A stretch of 64,000 nucleotides of DNA from Streptomyces sp. NBC_01429 (GTDB lineage: Bacteria; Actinomycetota; Actinomycetes; Streptomycetales; Streptomycetaceae). Of the stretch, positions 44,661 to 54,633 are shown one piece after another. The first letter of the stretch is position 1. Every line of letters begins with the position of its first letter. Both the position numbers and the translations under genes were made by a program. The DNA is taken from contig NZ_CP109599.1 in the NCBI RefSeq assembly GCF_036231945.1, positions 2,946,501 to 3,010,500 of the forward strand. The letters are read 5' to 3'. Below the pieces are notes generated by a model. The model did not search any database. It saw only the letters and a program-made list of their open reading frames with translations, and was not told the origin of the DNA.

Positions 44661-45071
44661 ATGGCAGATTTCTCCCGCCTTCCCGGACCGAACGCAGATC
44701 TGTGGGACTGGCAGCTCCTCGCGGCTTGTCGTGGTGTCGACAGTTCGCTCTTCTTCCACCCGGAGGGGGAAAGAGGCGCGGCACGAAGCGCGCGTGAGAA
44801 CTCGGCGAAAGAGGTGTGCATGCGGTGCCCGGTCCGCGCGGAGTGCGCGGCGCACGCGCTGGCGGTACGGGAGCCGTACGGCGTGTGGGGCGGACTGACC
44901 GAGGACGAGCGCGAGGAGCTGATGGGGCGGGCACGCACCCGGCTGATCACCGCGTCGGCCCCGTCGGGGCCGGCGGCCGGAGCGGGCCCGGATCACGGCG
45001 GCCACGCCGACCGTGCCGGGCACGCGGGACACGTGGGCCATGCGGGACACACCGCGCACGGCAGCGGCTGA
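44661..45071 (+). CDS. whiD: WhiB-like iron-sulfur developmental regulator WhiD, with His-rich tail
   Basis: WhiB-like protein holding a [4Fe-4S] cluster and working with the principal sigma factor; needed for late sporulation. It is orthologous to mycobacterial WhiB3. The cluster ligands are Cys23, Cys53, Cys56 and Cys62 (AACRG, EVCMRCPVRAEC), and the tight turn GVWGGL lies at 74-79. The N-terminus MADFSRLPGPNADLWDWQLL is characteristic of WhiD. ATG at 44661 has AAGGGGA nine bases upstream. The protein is 136 aa against about 112 aa remembered for the Streptomyces coelicolor form. The extra C-terminal 25 or so residues contain seven His in Gly-His-Ala repeats. It is divergent from bldM. Confidence 0.95.
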   Translation: MADFSRLPGPNADLWDWQLLAACRGVDSSLFFHPEGERGAARSARENSAKEVCMRCPVRAECAAHALAVREPYGVWGGLTEDEREELMGRARTRLITASAPSGPAAGAGPDHGGHADRAGHAGHVGHAGHTAHGSG

Positions 45072-45171
45072 CGTACGAAATCGTTCTCCAGTACGGGAAG
45101 AAACGTTCCTGCATCGGCACACGGCGCCCGTTCGGCGCCCAGTCGACGCCCAGTAGGAGTCCGATCGGCGA

Positions 45172-46062
45172 TCAGCGCGCGGCGGCCAGCACGAGCTGGT
45201 CCAGCGTGGCCGCGACGGCCGGGACGCGGGCGAGGTCCGGCAGGGTCAGTGCCACGATCTCCCGCTGGACGGCGGGCTCGACCGCGAGCGTCCGGACGCC
45301 TTCCGTCCGGACGGACTCCATCGCCAGCTCCGGCAGCACCGCAACGCCGAGTCCGGCCGCGACCAGGCCGATCACGGCCGGGTAGTCGTCCGTCGCGAAA
45401 TCGATCCGGGGCGTGAACCCGGACCGCTCGCAGGCCTCCACGAGTTGTTCGCGACAGCGCGGACACCCGGCGATCCACGACTCACCGGCCAGCTCTCCGA
45501 TCGGGACGGTACGGGCGGCGGCGAGCCGGTGCCCCTCGGGGACGAGGCCGACGAGCCGGTCCACGAGCAGGGGGCGCACGACCAGGTCCTCCCACTCCGT
45601 GGTGGAGCCGTCGTACCGGAACGCCAGCGCCACGTCGCACTCGCCGTCGCGCAGCATCGCCGCCGAACTCGGCGGCTCGGCCTCGACGAGGGAGACCCGC
45701 AGGCCGGCGTGGGCGGCGCGCAGGGCGGCCAGCGCGGTGGGGACCAGGGTGGAACTGCCGCTGGGGAAGGACACCAGCCGGACCCGGCCCGCGCGCAGCC
45801 CGGCGATGGCGGCGACCTCCTCCTCCGCGGCGGTGAGCCCGGCCAGGATGCCCGTCGCATGGCGTACGAGCACCTCGCCCGCCTGGGTCAGCCGCGTCTC
45901 GCGCCCGGTGCGGACCACCAGCGGGGTGCCGGCGGAGCCTTCGAGCGCCCGCATCTGCTGGCTGACGGCGGGCTGCGTGCAGCCCAGTTCGCGGGCGGCG
46001 GCGGAGAAGGAACCGGTGGCGGCCACGGTGCGCAGGACACGGAGATGACGGGCTTCGATCAC
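45172..46062 (-). CDS. LysR-family transcriptional regulator
   Basis: A 296-aa LysR-type regulator. The N-terminal winged helix-turn-helix reads LRVLRTVAATGSFSAAAREL followed by GCTQPAVSQQMRALE (about 8-45). The effector-binding domain spans about 90-290. Two Cys in GCPRCREQL could be effector- or redox-responsive. GTG at 46062 follows GGTGG. It is divergent from the MOSC-domain gene across 92 bases, the usual LysR regulator-target layout, so the MOSC gene is its likely target. It converges with whiD. Confidence 0.9.
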   Translation of the reverse strand: MIEARHLRVLRTVAATGSFSAAARELGCTQPAVSQQMRALEGSAGTPLVVRTGRETRLTQAGEVLVRHATGILAGLTAAEEEVAAIAGLRAGRVRLVSFPSGSSTLVPTALAALRAAHAGLRVSLVEAEPPSSAAMLRDGECDVALAFRYDGSTTEWEDLVVRPLLVDRLVGLVPEGHRLAAARTVPIGELAGESWIAGCPRCREQLVEACERSGFTPRIDFATDDYPAVIGLVAAGLGVAVLPELAMESVRTEGVRTLAVEPAVQREIVALTLPDLARVPAVAATLDQLVLAAAR

Positions 46063-46069
46063 CCGTCCA

Positions 46070-46093
46070 CCATAAGCGTGTCCATAAGCGCGT
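46070..46093. promoter_or_regulatory. Tandem 12-base repeat in the LysR-MOSC divergent promoter
   Basis: CCATAAGCGTGT (46070-46081) and CCATAAGCGCGT (46082-46093) lie in the 92-base divergent spacer just upstream of the LysR start. On the minus strand each copy contains CTTATGG, similar to a -10 box. Possible regulator site or duplicated promoter. Confidence 0.4.
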
Positions 46094-46154
46094 CTTTGAG
46101 AAATCGCCCGATAACAGGTGGTGAGCTTGGAGCAGGGGCGTTTAGCGTGCGTGT

Positions 46155-46829
46155 ATGAAGCTTCTGACCGTGAATGTGGGACGGCCGAAGGCCGTCGAGT
46201 ACTCCGACGCGCCCGGTGGCCTCACCGGGATCGACAAACGTCCGGTGGAGGGCCCGGTCCGGGTGGCGGACCCGGGGGCGAAGGGCGAGGGCGGGAGCGG
46301 TGTCGCCGGTGACGCGGTCTGCGATCTGCGCCATCACGGTGGTTCCGACCAGGCGGTGTACGCCTTCGCCCGGGAGGACCTGGATTTCTGGGAGCGGGAG
46401 CTGGGTCGGCCGCTGGCCAACGGCGTCTTCGGCGAGAACCTCACGACGTCCGGGGCCGACATCACCGGCGCGAAGATCGGCGAGCGCTGGCGGATCGGGC
46501 CCGATCTGGTGCTGGAGGCGACGAGCGGGCGGATTCCGTGCCGTACGTTCCAGAGCAGGCTGGGCGAGAAGGGCTGGGTCGGACGCTTCACCGCGCAGGC
46601 CGTGACGGGCGCGTACTTCCGGGTCATCACGCCCGGCGAGATCCGCGCGGGCGACCCGATCGAGATCGTCCACCGGCCCGCGCACGAGGTGACGGTGGCC
46701 ATGGCGTTCCGGGCGGTCACCACCGAGCGCGAGCTGCTGCCCCGGACCCTGGCGGCCGGTGAGGCGCTGCATACCGAGGGGCTGCGGATCGCCCGGGAGT
46801 ATGTCGCGAAGTCGGCGAATCGGCCCTGA
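46155..46829 (+). CDS. MOSC domain-containing protein (YiiM-like)
   Basis: A 224-aa protein of the MOSC superfamily, related to E. coli YiiM, which detoxifies N-hydroxylated compounds with a molybdenum cofactor. Motifs are DLRHHGGSDQAVYAFAREDL, GVFGENLTTSG and the conserved Cys in GRIPCRTFQSRLG, the expected Mo ligand. The last third has a helical tail typical of YiiM. ATG at 46155; TTTAGCGT immediately upstream resembles a -10 element, so the mRNA may be leaderless. It is divergent from a LysR regulator. Confidence 0.88.
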   Translation: MKLLTVNVGRPKAVEYSDAPGGLTGIDKRPVEGPVRVADPGAKGEGGSGVAGDAVCDLRHHGGSDQAVYAFAREDLDFWERELGRPLANGVFGENLTTSGADITGAKIGERWRIGPDLVLEATSGRIPCRTFQSRLGEKGWVGRFTAQAVTGAYFRVITPGEIRAGDPIEIVHRPAHEVTVAMAFRAVTTERELLPRTLAAGEALHTEGLRIAREYVAKSANRP

Positions 46830-46905
46830 CCCGGCGGACGGGCGGGCCGTCCATCCACGGAACACCCACATCAAGGGCGCCGGGTCAGGCACTAACGTGC
46901 CGCGT

Positions 46906-47679
46906 ATGACGACTGCTTTGATTACGGGCTCGACGGCGGGCATCGGCGCCGCCTTCGCGCGGCGGCTGGCGGCGGACGGGCACAACCTCGTGCTGGTGGC
47001 CCGCGACATCGAGCGCCTGCGCGATCAGGCCACCGAACTGCACGACCGGCACGGCATCGAGGCCGAGGTGCTGACGGCCGATCTCGCCACGGACGGCGGT
47101 ATCGAGTCGGTGGAGAAGCGGCTCTCCGACCGGAGAGCACCGGTCGATCTGCTCGTCAACAACGCGGGGTTCGGCAACAAGGGGCGCTTCCTCGAAGTCT
47201 CCGTGGCCGACGAGCTGACGATGCTGAAGGTGCACTGCGAGGCGGTGCTGCGGCTGACCACGGTGGCGGTCACCGGCATGAAGACGCGCGGGCGGGGCGG
47301 GGTCGTCAATGTGGCGTCGGTGGCCGCGTTCGTGCCGCGCGGGACGTACGGGGCTTCGAAGGCGTGGGTCGTCCAGTTCACCCAGGGGGTGGCCCGGGAT
47401 CTGACGGATTCGGGGGTGCGGCTGATGGCGCTGTGTCCCGGCATGGTGCGGACGGAGTTCCATGAGCGGGCCGGGATGGGCGTCGACAACGTCCCCGACT
47501 GGATGTGGCTGGACGCGGACAAGCTGGTGACGGCGGCGCTGGCGGATCTGGCCCGCGGCAAGACCGTGTCCGTACCGGATCCCCGGTACAAGGCGCTGAT
47601 GGGAGCGGTGAAGCTGGCACCGCGCGGGCTGCTCGGCGGGATCACGTCGAAGACGGGGCGCAAGTACGGCCCCAAGTGA
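46906..47679 (+). CDS. Short-chain dehydrogenase/reductase (SDR)
   Basis: A 257-aa classical SDR with cofactor motif TGSTAGIG (about 7-14), NNAG (about 84-87), catalytic Ser in VASVAAF and YGASK (Tyr and Lys). The C-terminal part (MDxxxV-like PDWMWLDADKLVTAAL, KLAPRGLLGGITSK) matches the SDR subgroup often annotated as hydrolase-associated or DltE-like. ATG at 46906 is preceded by CACTAACGT, a -10-like sequence, suggesting a leaderless mRNA; the longer upstream frame is rejected. Substrate unknown. It follows the MOSC gene by 76 bases. Confidence 0.87.
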   Translation: MTTALITGSTAGIGAAFARRLAADGHNLVLVARDIERLRDQATELHDRHGIEAEVLTADLATDGGIESVEKRLSDRRAPVDLLVNNAGFGNKGRFLEVSVADELTMLKVHCEAVLRLTTVAVTGMKTRGRGGVVNVASVAAFVPRGTYGASKAWVVQFTQGVARDLTDSGVRLMALCPGMVRTEFHERAGMGVDNVPDWMWLDADKLVTAALADLARGKTVSVPDPRYKALMGAVKLAPRGLLGGITSKTGRKYGPK

Positions 47680-47734
47680 CGCGAATGGCCCTGGTGACGC
47701 GAATGGCCCGGCACCCCTGAAGGGGTACCGGGCC
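47676..47734 (+). terminator. Tandem repeat and hairpin after the SDR gene
   Basis: A 16-base unit beginning GTGACGCGAATGGCCC occurs at 47676-47691 (including the SDR stop) and at 47694-47709. It runs into a hairpin at 47705-47734 (7 plus 5 paired bases, one mismatch, TGAA loop) that separates the SDR gene from convergent groEL1. Confidence 0.65.
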
Positions 47735-47823
47735 CGCTCGCCCGCCGCGGCCCTCGATCGAGGAACCACGACGGCGAGCAGCCACCTCCGCGAGAGCGGC
47801 GGCGGCTCAGCCGCAAAGGGTGA

Positions 47824-49521
<1,698 letters not shown>

Positions 49522-49544
49522 TCAAAAGCAAAACTTTCGGTGAA

Positions 49545-49853
49545 TTACTTCTCGATGATCGCGAGCACGTCGCGAGCCGAGAGGACGAGGTATTCCTCGC
49601 CGCTGTACTTCACTTCGGTGCCGCCGTACTTGCTGTACAGAACGACATCGCCGACGGAAACGTCGAGCGGAAGCCGCTCGCCGTTCTCGAAACGGCCCGG
49701 GCCCACGGCCAGGACGACGCCCTCCTGGGGCTTCTCCTTGGCAGTGTCCGGGATGACCAGGCCAGAGGCCGTGGTCTGCTCGGCGTCGAGCGGCTGGACC
49801 ACAATGCGGTCCTCGAGCGGCTTGATGGCAACCTTGGTGCTGGCGGTCGTCAC
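49545..49853 (-). CDS. groES: Co-chaperonin GroES
   Basis: The 10-kDa lid of the GroEL ring, 102 aa. Motifs are [20 protein letters not shown] (mobile loop), [20 protein letters not shown] and [23 protein letters not shown] at 49853 has GGGAGG seven bases upstream. It is first gene of the groES-groEL1 operon, 98 bases before groEL1, and heat-inducible through the HrcA/CIRCE system. Confidence 0.97.
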   Translation of the reverse strand: MTTASTKVAIKPLEDRIVVQPLDAEQTTASGLVIPDTAKEKPQEGVVLAVGPGRFENGERLPLDVSVGDVVLYSKYGGTEVKYSGEEYLVLSARDVLAIIEK

Positions 49854-49952
49854 GATCCGACCTCCCCCTTCGGAGATCTCACGGGGTTAACTGTCTGAGG
49901 GTGGCGACCAGATGGGTCCGTCGTCGCGGGTGCCGGACCTGCTAGTCGCGCT

Positions 49953-49979
49953 TTGGCACTCTCCAGTGGGGAGTGCCAG
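49953..49979 (-). promoter_or_regulatory. CIRCE operator 1 (HrcA)
   Basis: TTGGCACTC, 9-base spacer, GAGTGCCAG: a near-consensus CIRCE element (7 of 9 arm pairs strict), bound by the repressor HrcA, downstream of the groES promoter start. Confidence 0.9.
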
Positions 49980-49984
49980 ACCTG

Positions 49985-50014
49985 AGACTATGACCGCGAT
50001 TAGCACTCGGTCAA
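49985..50014 (-). promoter_or_regulatory. groES-groEL1 promoter
   Basis: On the minus strand TTGACC (50009-50014) and TAGTCT (49985-49990) are 18 bases apart. The -35 lies inside CIRCE 2 and the start of transcription lies at CIRCE 1, so HrcA binding at either would block it. Confidence 0.75.
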
Positions 50015-50026
50015 GCGGAGTGCCAA
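50000..50026 (-). promoter_or_regulatory. CIRCE operator 2 (HrcA)
   Basis: TTAGCACTC, 9-base spacer, GAGTGCCAA: almost exactly the CIRCE consensus. It overlaps the -35 of the groES promoter. The two elements are 20 bases apart end to end. Confidence 0.95.
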
Positions 50027-50142
50027 TTCAGGCCGTCGTGGCGGTTCGCTCCACGCGGATCCACGAGGGGGTTCGCTACGGGAACGCACACCCGTGGCCA
50101 AGGGTTCCGCCACGGGAAGCGGCGCGGGAAGCGGCGTGAGCG

Positions 50143-50192
50143 GCCCCGCGCGCCGGCCGCCGTCCCTTCGGACGGCGGCCGGCGCGCGGGGC
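50143..50192. terminator. Very long perfect hairpin after the polysaccharide deacetylase gene
   Basis: A 23-base perfect GC stem (50143-50165 with 50170-50192) closed by a CTTC loop lies 15 bases past the deacetylase stop. No U tract. It insulates this gene from the groES promoter region; the sequence from 50027 to 50142 holds nothing I recognise. Confidence 0.8.
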
Positions 50193-50206
50193 TCATACCG
50201 CGGAGG

Positions 50207-51280
50207 TCACATGTAGTCCTCCAGCCGGGCCACGGCGTACCCCTTGTCCGTGATCCGCTTCATCGCGGCCCTGATCAGATCGGGCATGGTCGCGTTCCAG
50301 TCGTCGCGCCCGCGGAAGTGCGTGAGGACGATGTCGCCGGGGTGCAGGTCCTTGTCCCACTCGCGCCACTCCATGCGGTCGGGATACGCCTCGGCCGTCC
50401 AGAGCGGCAGCCCCTTCACCCCGCAGGTCTTGGCGGCCCGCACCGTGTCGCCGTTGTAGTTGCCGTACGGCGGCCTGAAGAGGGTGGGGCGCTTCCCGTA
50501 CCGCTTCTCCAGCTTGTCCTGCTGGTCACAGATCTCGCGCCTCTGCTCCTCGTAGGACAGCCCCGGCAGGTACTTGTGGTTGAGCGTGTGGTTCTGGAGG
50601 GTGACCCCGCGGTCCTGCATCTGCTTGAAGTAGCCGTAGTTGTCGTTGATGACGTAGTCGCTGAGGAAGGCCGTGTACGGGATCTTCAGCTCGGTCATCA
50701 TCCGCAGCAGTTCGGGGTCCTTCTCCATACCGTCGTCCATCGTCAGGAAGACGACCCGGTCCTTGACGGGGACGGTGGTGAAGACGGGCGGCAGGTTCTC
50801 GCCCTCCTGCTCGTCCGCGATCTCGAAGCCCTCACGGTTGGTGATCTTCGGCTTGACGGCGGGTGGCGGGGGCGCGGCCAACGGGGTCTTCGCGAGTCCC
50901 CACTTCTTGGCCGCGACGGCGCGCACCGCCTGCGCCCGGCGCACCGCCTCGGCGTTCGTGGAGAGGGCCCCGGCCTCACCCTTCCCCTGCTGCCCGTGCG
51001 GTGCCCCGGCGGCCGGGTGCCCCTTGTCGTGCCCCGGCCCTCCGTCGTGGCCCTGGTGGCCGTCGGCGGACTTGCCGGGCGTGGCCGGTCCGCCGGACTC
51101 CGTGGCGGCACAGCCGGAGCCGATGGCCGCCACCAGCAGCACGGCCAGCACCGCGCGGCCCCGCCCCAGGCGCCGGTGTCCGCGGGCGGGGCGTCCGGCG
51201 CGCTTCCGCGACGCCGCGGAGACCCCCGCATCTCCCGTACCCTTTGAGGTATTTTCTTCGTTTTGTCGTACTAGTTGCAT
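50207..51280 (-). CDS. Polysaccharide deacetylase lipoprotein (NodB domain)
   Basis: Carbohydrate esterase family 4 protein, 357 aa, predicted to remove N-acetyl groups from a surface polysaccharide or peptidoglycan. The N-terminus is basic, then a hydrophobic segment ends at a possible lipobox (AAIGSGC, Cys57). A Gly/His/Lys-rich spacer follows. The NodB domain (about 170-350) has the metal-binding Asp-Asp in FLTMDDGMEKD, the His pair in LQNHTLNHKYLPG, and RPPYGNYNGDTVRAAKTCG, with DLHPGDIVLTHF at the end. ATG at 51280 gives the shortest frame with a signal; the longer frame is rejected. It is divergent from the THUMP-like methyltransferase. Confidence 0.88.
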   Translation of the reverse strand: MQLVRQNEENTSKGTGDAGVSAASRKRAGRPARGHRRLGRGRAVLAVLLVAAIGSGCAATESGGPATPGKSADGHQGHDGGPGHDKGHPAAGAPHGQQGKGEAGALSTNAEAVRRAQAVRAVAAKKWGLAKTPLAAPPPPAVKPKITNREGFEIADEQEGENLPPVFTTVPVKDRVVFLTMDDGMEKDPELLRMMTELKIPYTAFLSDYVINDNYGYFKQMQDRGVTLQNHTLNHKYLPGLSYEEQRREICDQQDKLEKRYGKRPTLFRPPYGNYNGDTVRAAKTCGVKGLPLWTAEAYPDRMEWREWDKDLHPGDIVLTHFRGRDDWNATMPDLIRAAMKRITDKGYAVARLEDYM

Positions 51281-51363
51281 GGCGCCGCATCCTGTCAGCG
51301 CGGAACGCCTCCGCACGGCCGACACCGCCGCCGGGACGCGCACCGTCCCCCGGCTGGCCCACA

Positions 51364-52674
51364 ATGGACCGGGTGACCGACCGCGCCTCCACCCCCGCCA
51401 CCCCCTCCCCCGCCGTCGAGGGCACGCCCTTCGACAGCGCGCCCGCCGAAGGCGCGCCCGCCGAACCCGCCCCCTCCCTCCTCGCGCCGCTGCTCTCCGT
51501 CGAGGGGCAGTCCCTCCTCGCCGAGCTGCGGGACCACGACCCCGCGGCGGAACTGGCGGTGGCGACCCGGCTGCGCCGCGATCACCCCGCCGAACTGGTC
51601 TCGGCCGCGCTGGCCCAGGCCCGGCTGCGCCAGCGCGCGGTGGTGAAGTTCGGGGCGCGGGACGCGTACCGGATGTACTTCACGCCGAACGGCGTCGAGC
51701 AGGCCACCCGCGGCGCCGTCGCCGCCCACCGGGCGGCCAGGTTCCGCGCCCTCATGGCGCCGGCGGACGGCGAAGCGCCCCGGGTCACCGACCTGTGCTG
51801 CGGTATCGGCGGCGACGCCATCGAGTTGGTACGCGCGGACCTCGCCGTGTCCGCCGTCGACATCGACCCGCTGACCTGCGAGATCGCCCGCACCAATCTG
51901 CGCACGCTGGCGCCCGGCGGACCGCCCGTGACGGTGACGCGGGCCGATGTGCTGGAGTACGACCTGACCGGCGCCGAAGCCTTGTTCATCGACCCGGCGC
52001 GGCGCGGCGGCCGGGGCAGGATCTTCAACCCGGAGGCGTACTCACCGCCGCTGTCCTGGGCGATCGAGGCGGTGCGCCGGGTCGGTACGGGCGCGATCAA
52101 GATCGCCCCGGGGATTCCGCACGAGCTGGTCCCCGACGACTTCGAGGCCGAGTGGATCTCGTACGGCGGCGATGTCAAGGAGGCCGTGCTCTGGCACCGG
52201 CCGGGCGCCGTCGTCCCCGGCACGCGCCGCGCCACTCTGCTCTCGTCCGGCGCCACCGTCACCCTGACGGGCCGCGGCCTGCCCGATCCGCCCGTCCGCC
52301 GCACCGGCCGGTTCCTGTACGAGCCCGACGGCGCCGTCATCCGCGCGCATCTGGTCGCCGAGGTGGCCGAGGAGCTGGACGGCGGACTGATCGACGAGAC
52401 GATCGCCTACATCACGGCCGACGAGGCGCGCCCCACCCCGTACGCGACCGCGTACGAGATCACCGACGAGCTGCCCTTCCACCTCAAGCGGCTCAAGGCC
52501 CTGCTCCGCGAGCGCGAGGTGGGCGTCCTGACGGTGAAGAAGCGCGGCTCCGCCGTGGAGCCGGAGGAATTGCGCCGCCGCATGAAACTCAAGGGCCCGC
52601 ACGCCGCCACGGTCTTCCTCACCAGGGCGGCGGGCGCGCCGACCATGCTGATCGGCCACCCGGTCGGTGCCTGA
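51364..52674 (+). CDS. Class I SAM-dependent methyltransferase with THUMP-like domain
   Basis: A 436-aa putative RNA or nucleic-acid methyltransferase. After a Pro/Ala-rich N-terminus and a helical region (about 45-130), the SAM-binding fold begins with VTDLCCGIGGDAIELV (about 142-157). Then come VDIDPLTCEIARTNLRTL and the catalytic-loop-like LFIDPARRGGRGRIFNPEAY. The C-terminal 90 residues form the actinobacterial THUMP-like domain (VGVLTVKKRGSAVEPEELRR). The ATG start at 51364 is uncertain; GTG at 51373 is nine bases on. I cannot tell the RNA target. Confidence 0.85.
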   Translation: MDRVTDRASTPATPSPAVEGTPFDSAPAEGAPAEPAPSLLAPLLSVEGQSLLAELRDHDPAAELAVATRLRRDHPAELVSAALAQARLRQRAVVKFGARDAYRMYFTPNGVEQATRGAVAAHRAARFRALMAPADGEAPRVTDLCCGIGGDAIELVRADLAVSAVDIDPLTCEIARTNLRTLAPGGPPVTVTRADVLEYDLTGAEALFIDPARRGGRGRIFNPEAYSPPLSWAIEAVRRVGTGAIKIAPGIPHELVPDDFEAEWISYGGDVKEAVLWHRPGAVVPGTRRATLLSSGATVTLTGRGLPDPPVRRTGRFLYEPDGAVIRAHLVAEVAEELDGGLIDETIAYITADEARPTPYATAYEITDELPFHLKRLKALLREREVGVLTVKKRGSAVEPEELRRRMKLKGPHAATVFLTRAAGAPTMLIGHPVGA

Positions 52675-52689
52675 CCCGAGCAGCAGACC

Positions 52690-53067
52690 TCAGGCCAGGT
52701 CCGTCAGCTCGTCCGCGTAGATCCGGGACAGCGGCTGAGGGCCTATGTACTGCTGGCAGTTGCACTGGCGGCGCTCGTACCGCAGGGGCTTCTTCTCCTC
52801 GTCCCACTCCACGGGCGCTTCCACGTCCTCGTGGCACTTGCCCTGACGGTCGTGGACCGCCAGATGGTGTGAGCAGCCGCAGACAGGTTCCGGCTGCTTG
52901 TGCGCCTCTTCAAGCGCCAGCCGTTCCTTCTCGCGTTCCTGCTCCACCAGCCGCAAGCGCTCCATTCTGCGCTCGTGCCGGGTCTTGAGCGCGGTACGGC
53001 CCGTGTCGGCCATCCAGCCGAAGCCACCCACGATGAAGAAGACGAAAACCCACCAAAGCCAGTCCAT
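52690..53067 (-). CDS. Membrane-anchored coiled-coil protein with Cys/His cluster
   Basis: A 125-aa protein: one N-terminal membrane helix (DWLWWVFVFFIVGGFGWMAD), then a Glu/Arg-rich coiled coil (about 30-58). A cytoplasmic region follows with Cys and His in CGCSHHLAVHD, GKCHEDV and RQCNCQQYIGP. The Cys/His spacing suggests a zinc site or small metal-binding module. The N-terminal ATG start is at 53067. Unknown family. Its neighbours, a methyltransferase and a four-TM protein, do not suggest a function. Confidence 0.7.
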   Translation of the reverse strand: MDWLWWVFVFFIVGGFGWMADTGRTALKTRHERRMERLRLVEQEREKERLALEEAHKQPEPVCGCSHHLAVHDRQGKCHEDVEAPVEWDEEKKPLRYERRQCNCQQYIGPQPLSRIYADELTDLA

Positions 53068-53147
53068 CCGCCGCCCCTTAGCCCTGAATGGCGCACGCGT
53101 TCCTCATTCAGGATAGGCCGGACACCGTAGGAACGGCCTCAACAGCC

Positions 53148-53819
53148 TCAGCGATGTGCGCCACCGCCCCGGCGGACCGGGATCCGGCGCAGATACCGCG
53201 CGGCCCACAGCTGGTGGTCGACCGACCTCAGCAGCCCCAGGAACCCCGTCACCAGGACCGTGGCGCCCAGCCCCAGTACGTACACCAGCTCGCCCAGCAC
53301 GAGCGGTTCCGGCCCCACGGGATGCTCGGTGGCGGTCAGGACCGTCGCGAAGGGGGGCAGTGCCGTGCGCAGCCCCAGCAGACACAGCGCGACCGACGGC
53401 AGCAGCCAAGTGGCACACCGTCCGGGCACCCGCAGCAGACGGGCCGTCGCGGGATCGGGGAAGACCGGTCCGACGCCCGCCCAGTCCACCAGGCGCCGCC
53501 GTACGTCCCGGCCCCTGCTCGCCCACAGCGCGAGCCCGACGCCCGCGCCGGCCAGCAGGACGAGTCCGAGGACCAGCGCCGCCAGCCCGGTCGCGTATCC
53601 GAGCCCGCCGTCCTCCATGCTCCGGACCGCCAGCCCCAGCGCCGCCCAGCCGACCACCGCGACCGCTCCCAGCAGCCACAGCAGCACCAGCCGCCCGACG
53701 GACAGACCGCGCCGCGCCAGCTCCGCCATGGCCCCGTCCCGGACCGCGAGCCGGGCCTCGTGGTCGGACCAGGAACGGATGTCCCGGGGCGGTGGCGGCA
53801 GCGGAGTGCGGCTGATCAT
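53148..53819 (-). CDS. Integral membrane protein, four TM segments
   Basis: A 223-aa protein of unknown function. The N-terminus (PPPPRDIRSWSDHEARLAV) is soluble. Hydrophobic segments lie at about 43-63, 72-95, 130-150 and 185-205. The C-terminal tail is basic (RYLRRIPVRRGG). ATG at 53819 (MISRTPLPP) is preferred over 53852; TAACCT just upstream resembles a -10 element. It is divergent from the SRPBCC gene. Confidence 0.65.
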   Translation of the reverse strand: MISRTPLPPPPRDIRSWSDHEARLAVRDGAMAELARRGLSVGRLVLLWLLGAVAVVGWAALGLAVRSMEDGGLGYATGLAALVLGLVLLAGAGVGLALWASRGRDVRRRLVDWAGVGPVFPDPATARLLRVPGRCATWLLPSVALCLLGLRTALPPFATVLTATEHPVGPEPLVLGELVYVLGLGATVLVTGFLGLLRSVDHQLWAARYLRRIPVRRGGGAHR

Positions 53820-53950
53820 TCCGCAGAGGTTAGCGGTGCACAGGGACCTCAACGCGGCGGGGTGCCGCGGGGATACGGGGACGGGCCCCGGCCGACCGGG
53901 TTCTAGAGTGAGGCGCGACCACCCGCCGCCCCGCCCCGGAAAGGGAATCC

Positions 53951-54397
53951 GTGCCGCGCTCCGAGATCGTCACCCTGCTGCCCGTCCCTCCCCGGCAGGT
54001 CTTCGACGCCTGCCTGGACGTGGAGGCGCACACCCGCTCGATGGCCGCCTCCGGGGAGCGGGCGGTGGGCGGTACGACGCGGGGCGGTCTGACGCTCGGC
54101 CAGACGGTGACCTTCCAGGCCCGGCACTTCGGCCTCACCTGGAAACTGACAGCCCGCATCACCGCCTGGGATCCGCCCCGGTCCTTCGTCGACGAACAGA
54201 CGGCGGGCCCTTTCCGGCACTGGCGCCACGAACACCGCTTCGAGCCCGACGGCGCCGGGGGGACCCGGATGACGGACATCATCGACTTCGCCTCCCCGCT
54301 GGGCCCCCTGGGCAGGCTGGCCGACGCCGCCGTCCTGGGCCGGTACATGCCGAGGCTGATCAGGTCCCGCAACGCGTACCTGACGGCGCATCTCTGA
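53951..54397 (+). CDS. SRPBCC (START-like) family protein
   Basis: A 148-aa helix-grip fold protein of the SRPBCC/polyketide cyclase-like superfamily, which binds hydrophobic ligands. Typical pattern: VTLLPVPPRQVFDACLDVEA at the start, a central beta sheet (KLTARITAWDPPRSFVDEQ, GPFRHWRHEHRFEPD) and the long C-terminal helix (RLADAAVLGRYMPRLIRSRN). GTG at 53951 follows GGAAAGGGAA. Ligand unknown. Confidence 0.85.
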   Translation: MPRSEIVTLLPVPPRQVFDACLDVEAHTRSMAASGERAVGGTTRGGLTLGQTVTFQARHFGLTWKLTARITAWDPPRSFVDEQTAGPFRHWRHEHRFEPDGAGGTRMTDIIDFASPLGPLGRLADAAVLGRYMPRLIRSRNAYLTAHL

Positions 54398-54633
54398 CGG
54401 CCGCGCCCGGCGGCGCGGGAGCATCGCCATCGCGAACTCCGCCCCCGCGCCCTCCGGTCACGTCCACCGGTATCCGGCCACCGCTCGCCTCCGGAGTGTG
54501 GCGGGAACCGCGCGGCCCAACCACCGTAATGGCGTGCTTCTGCCGCCCCGCGGCGGTAGATTCACCTCCGGTCTCGGCCGGAATCCAGACCACGGGGGTC
54601 TGCTGGGAGAAGCCGGGGCCAGGAAGGCCGAAC

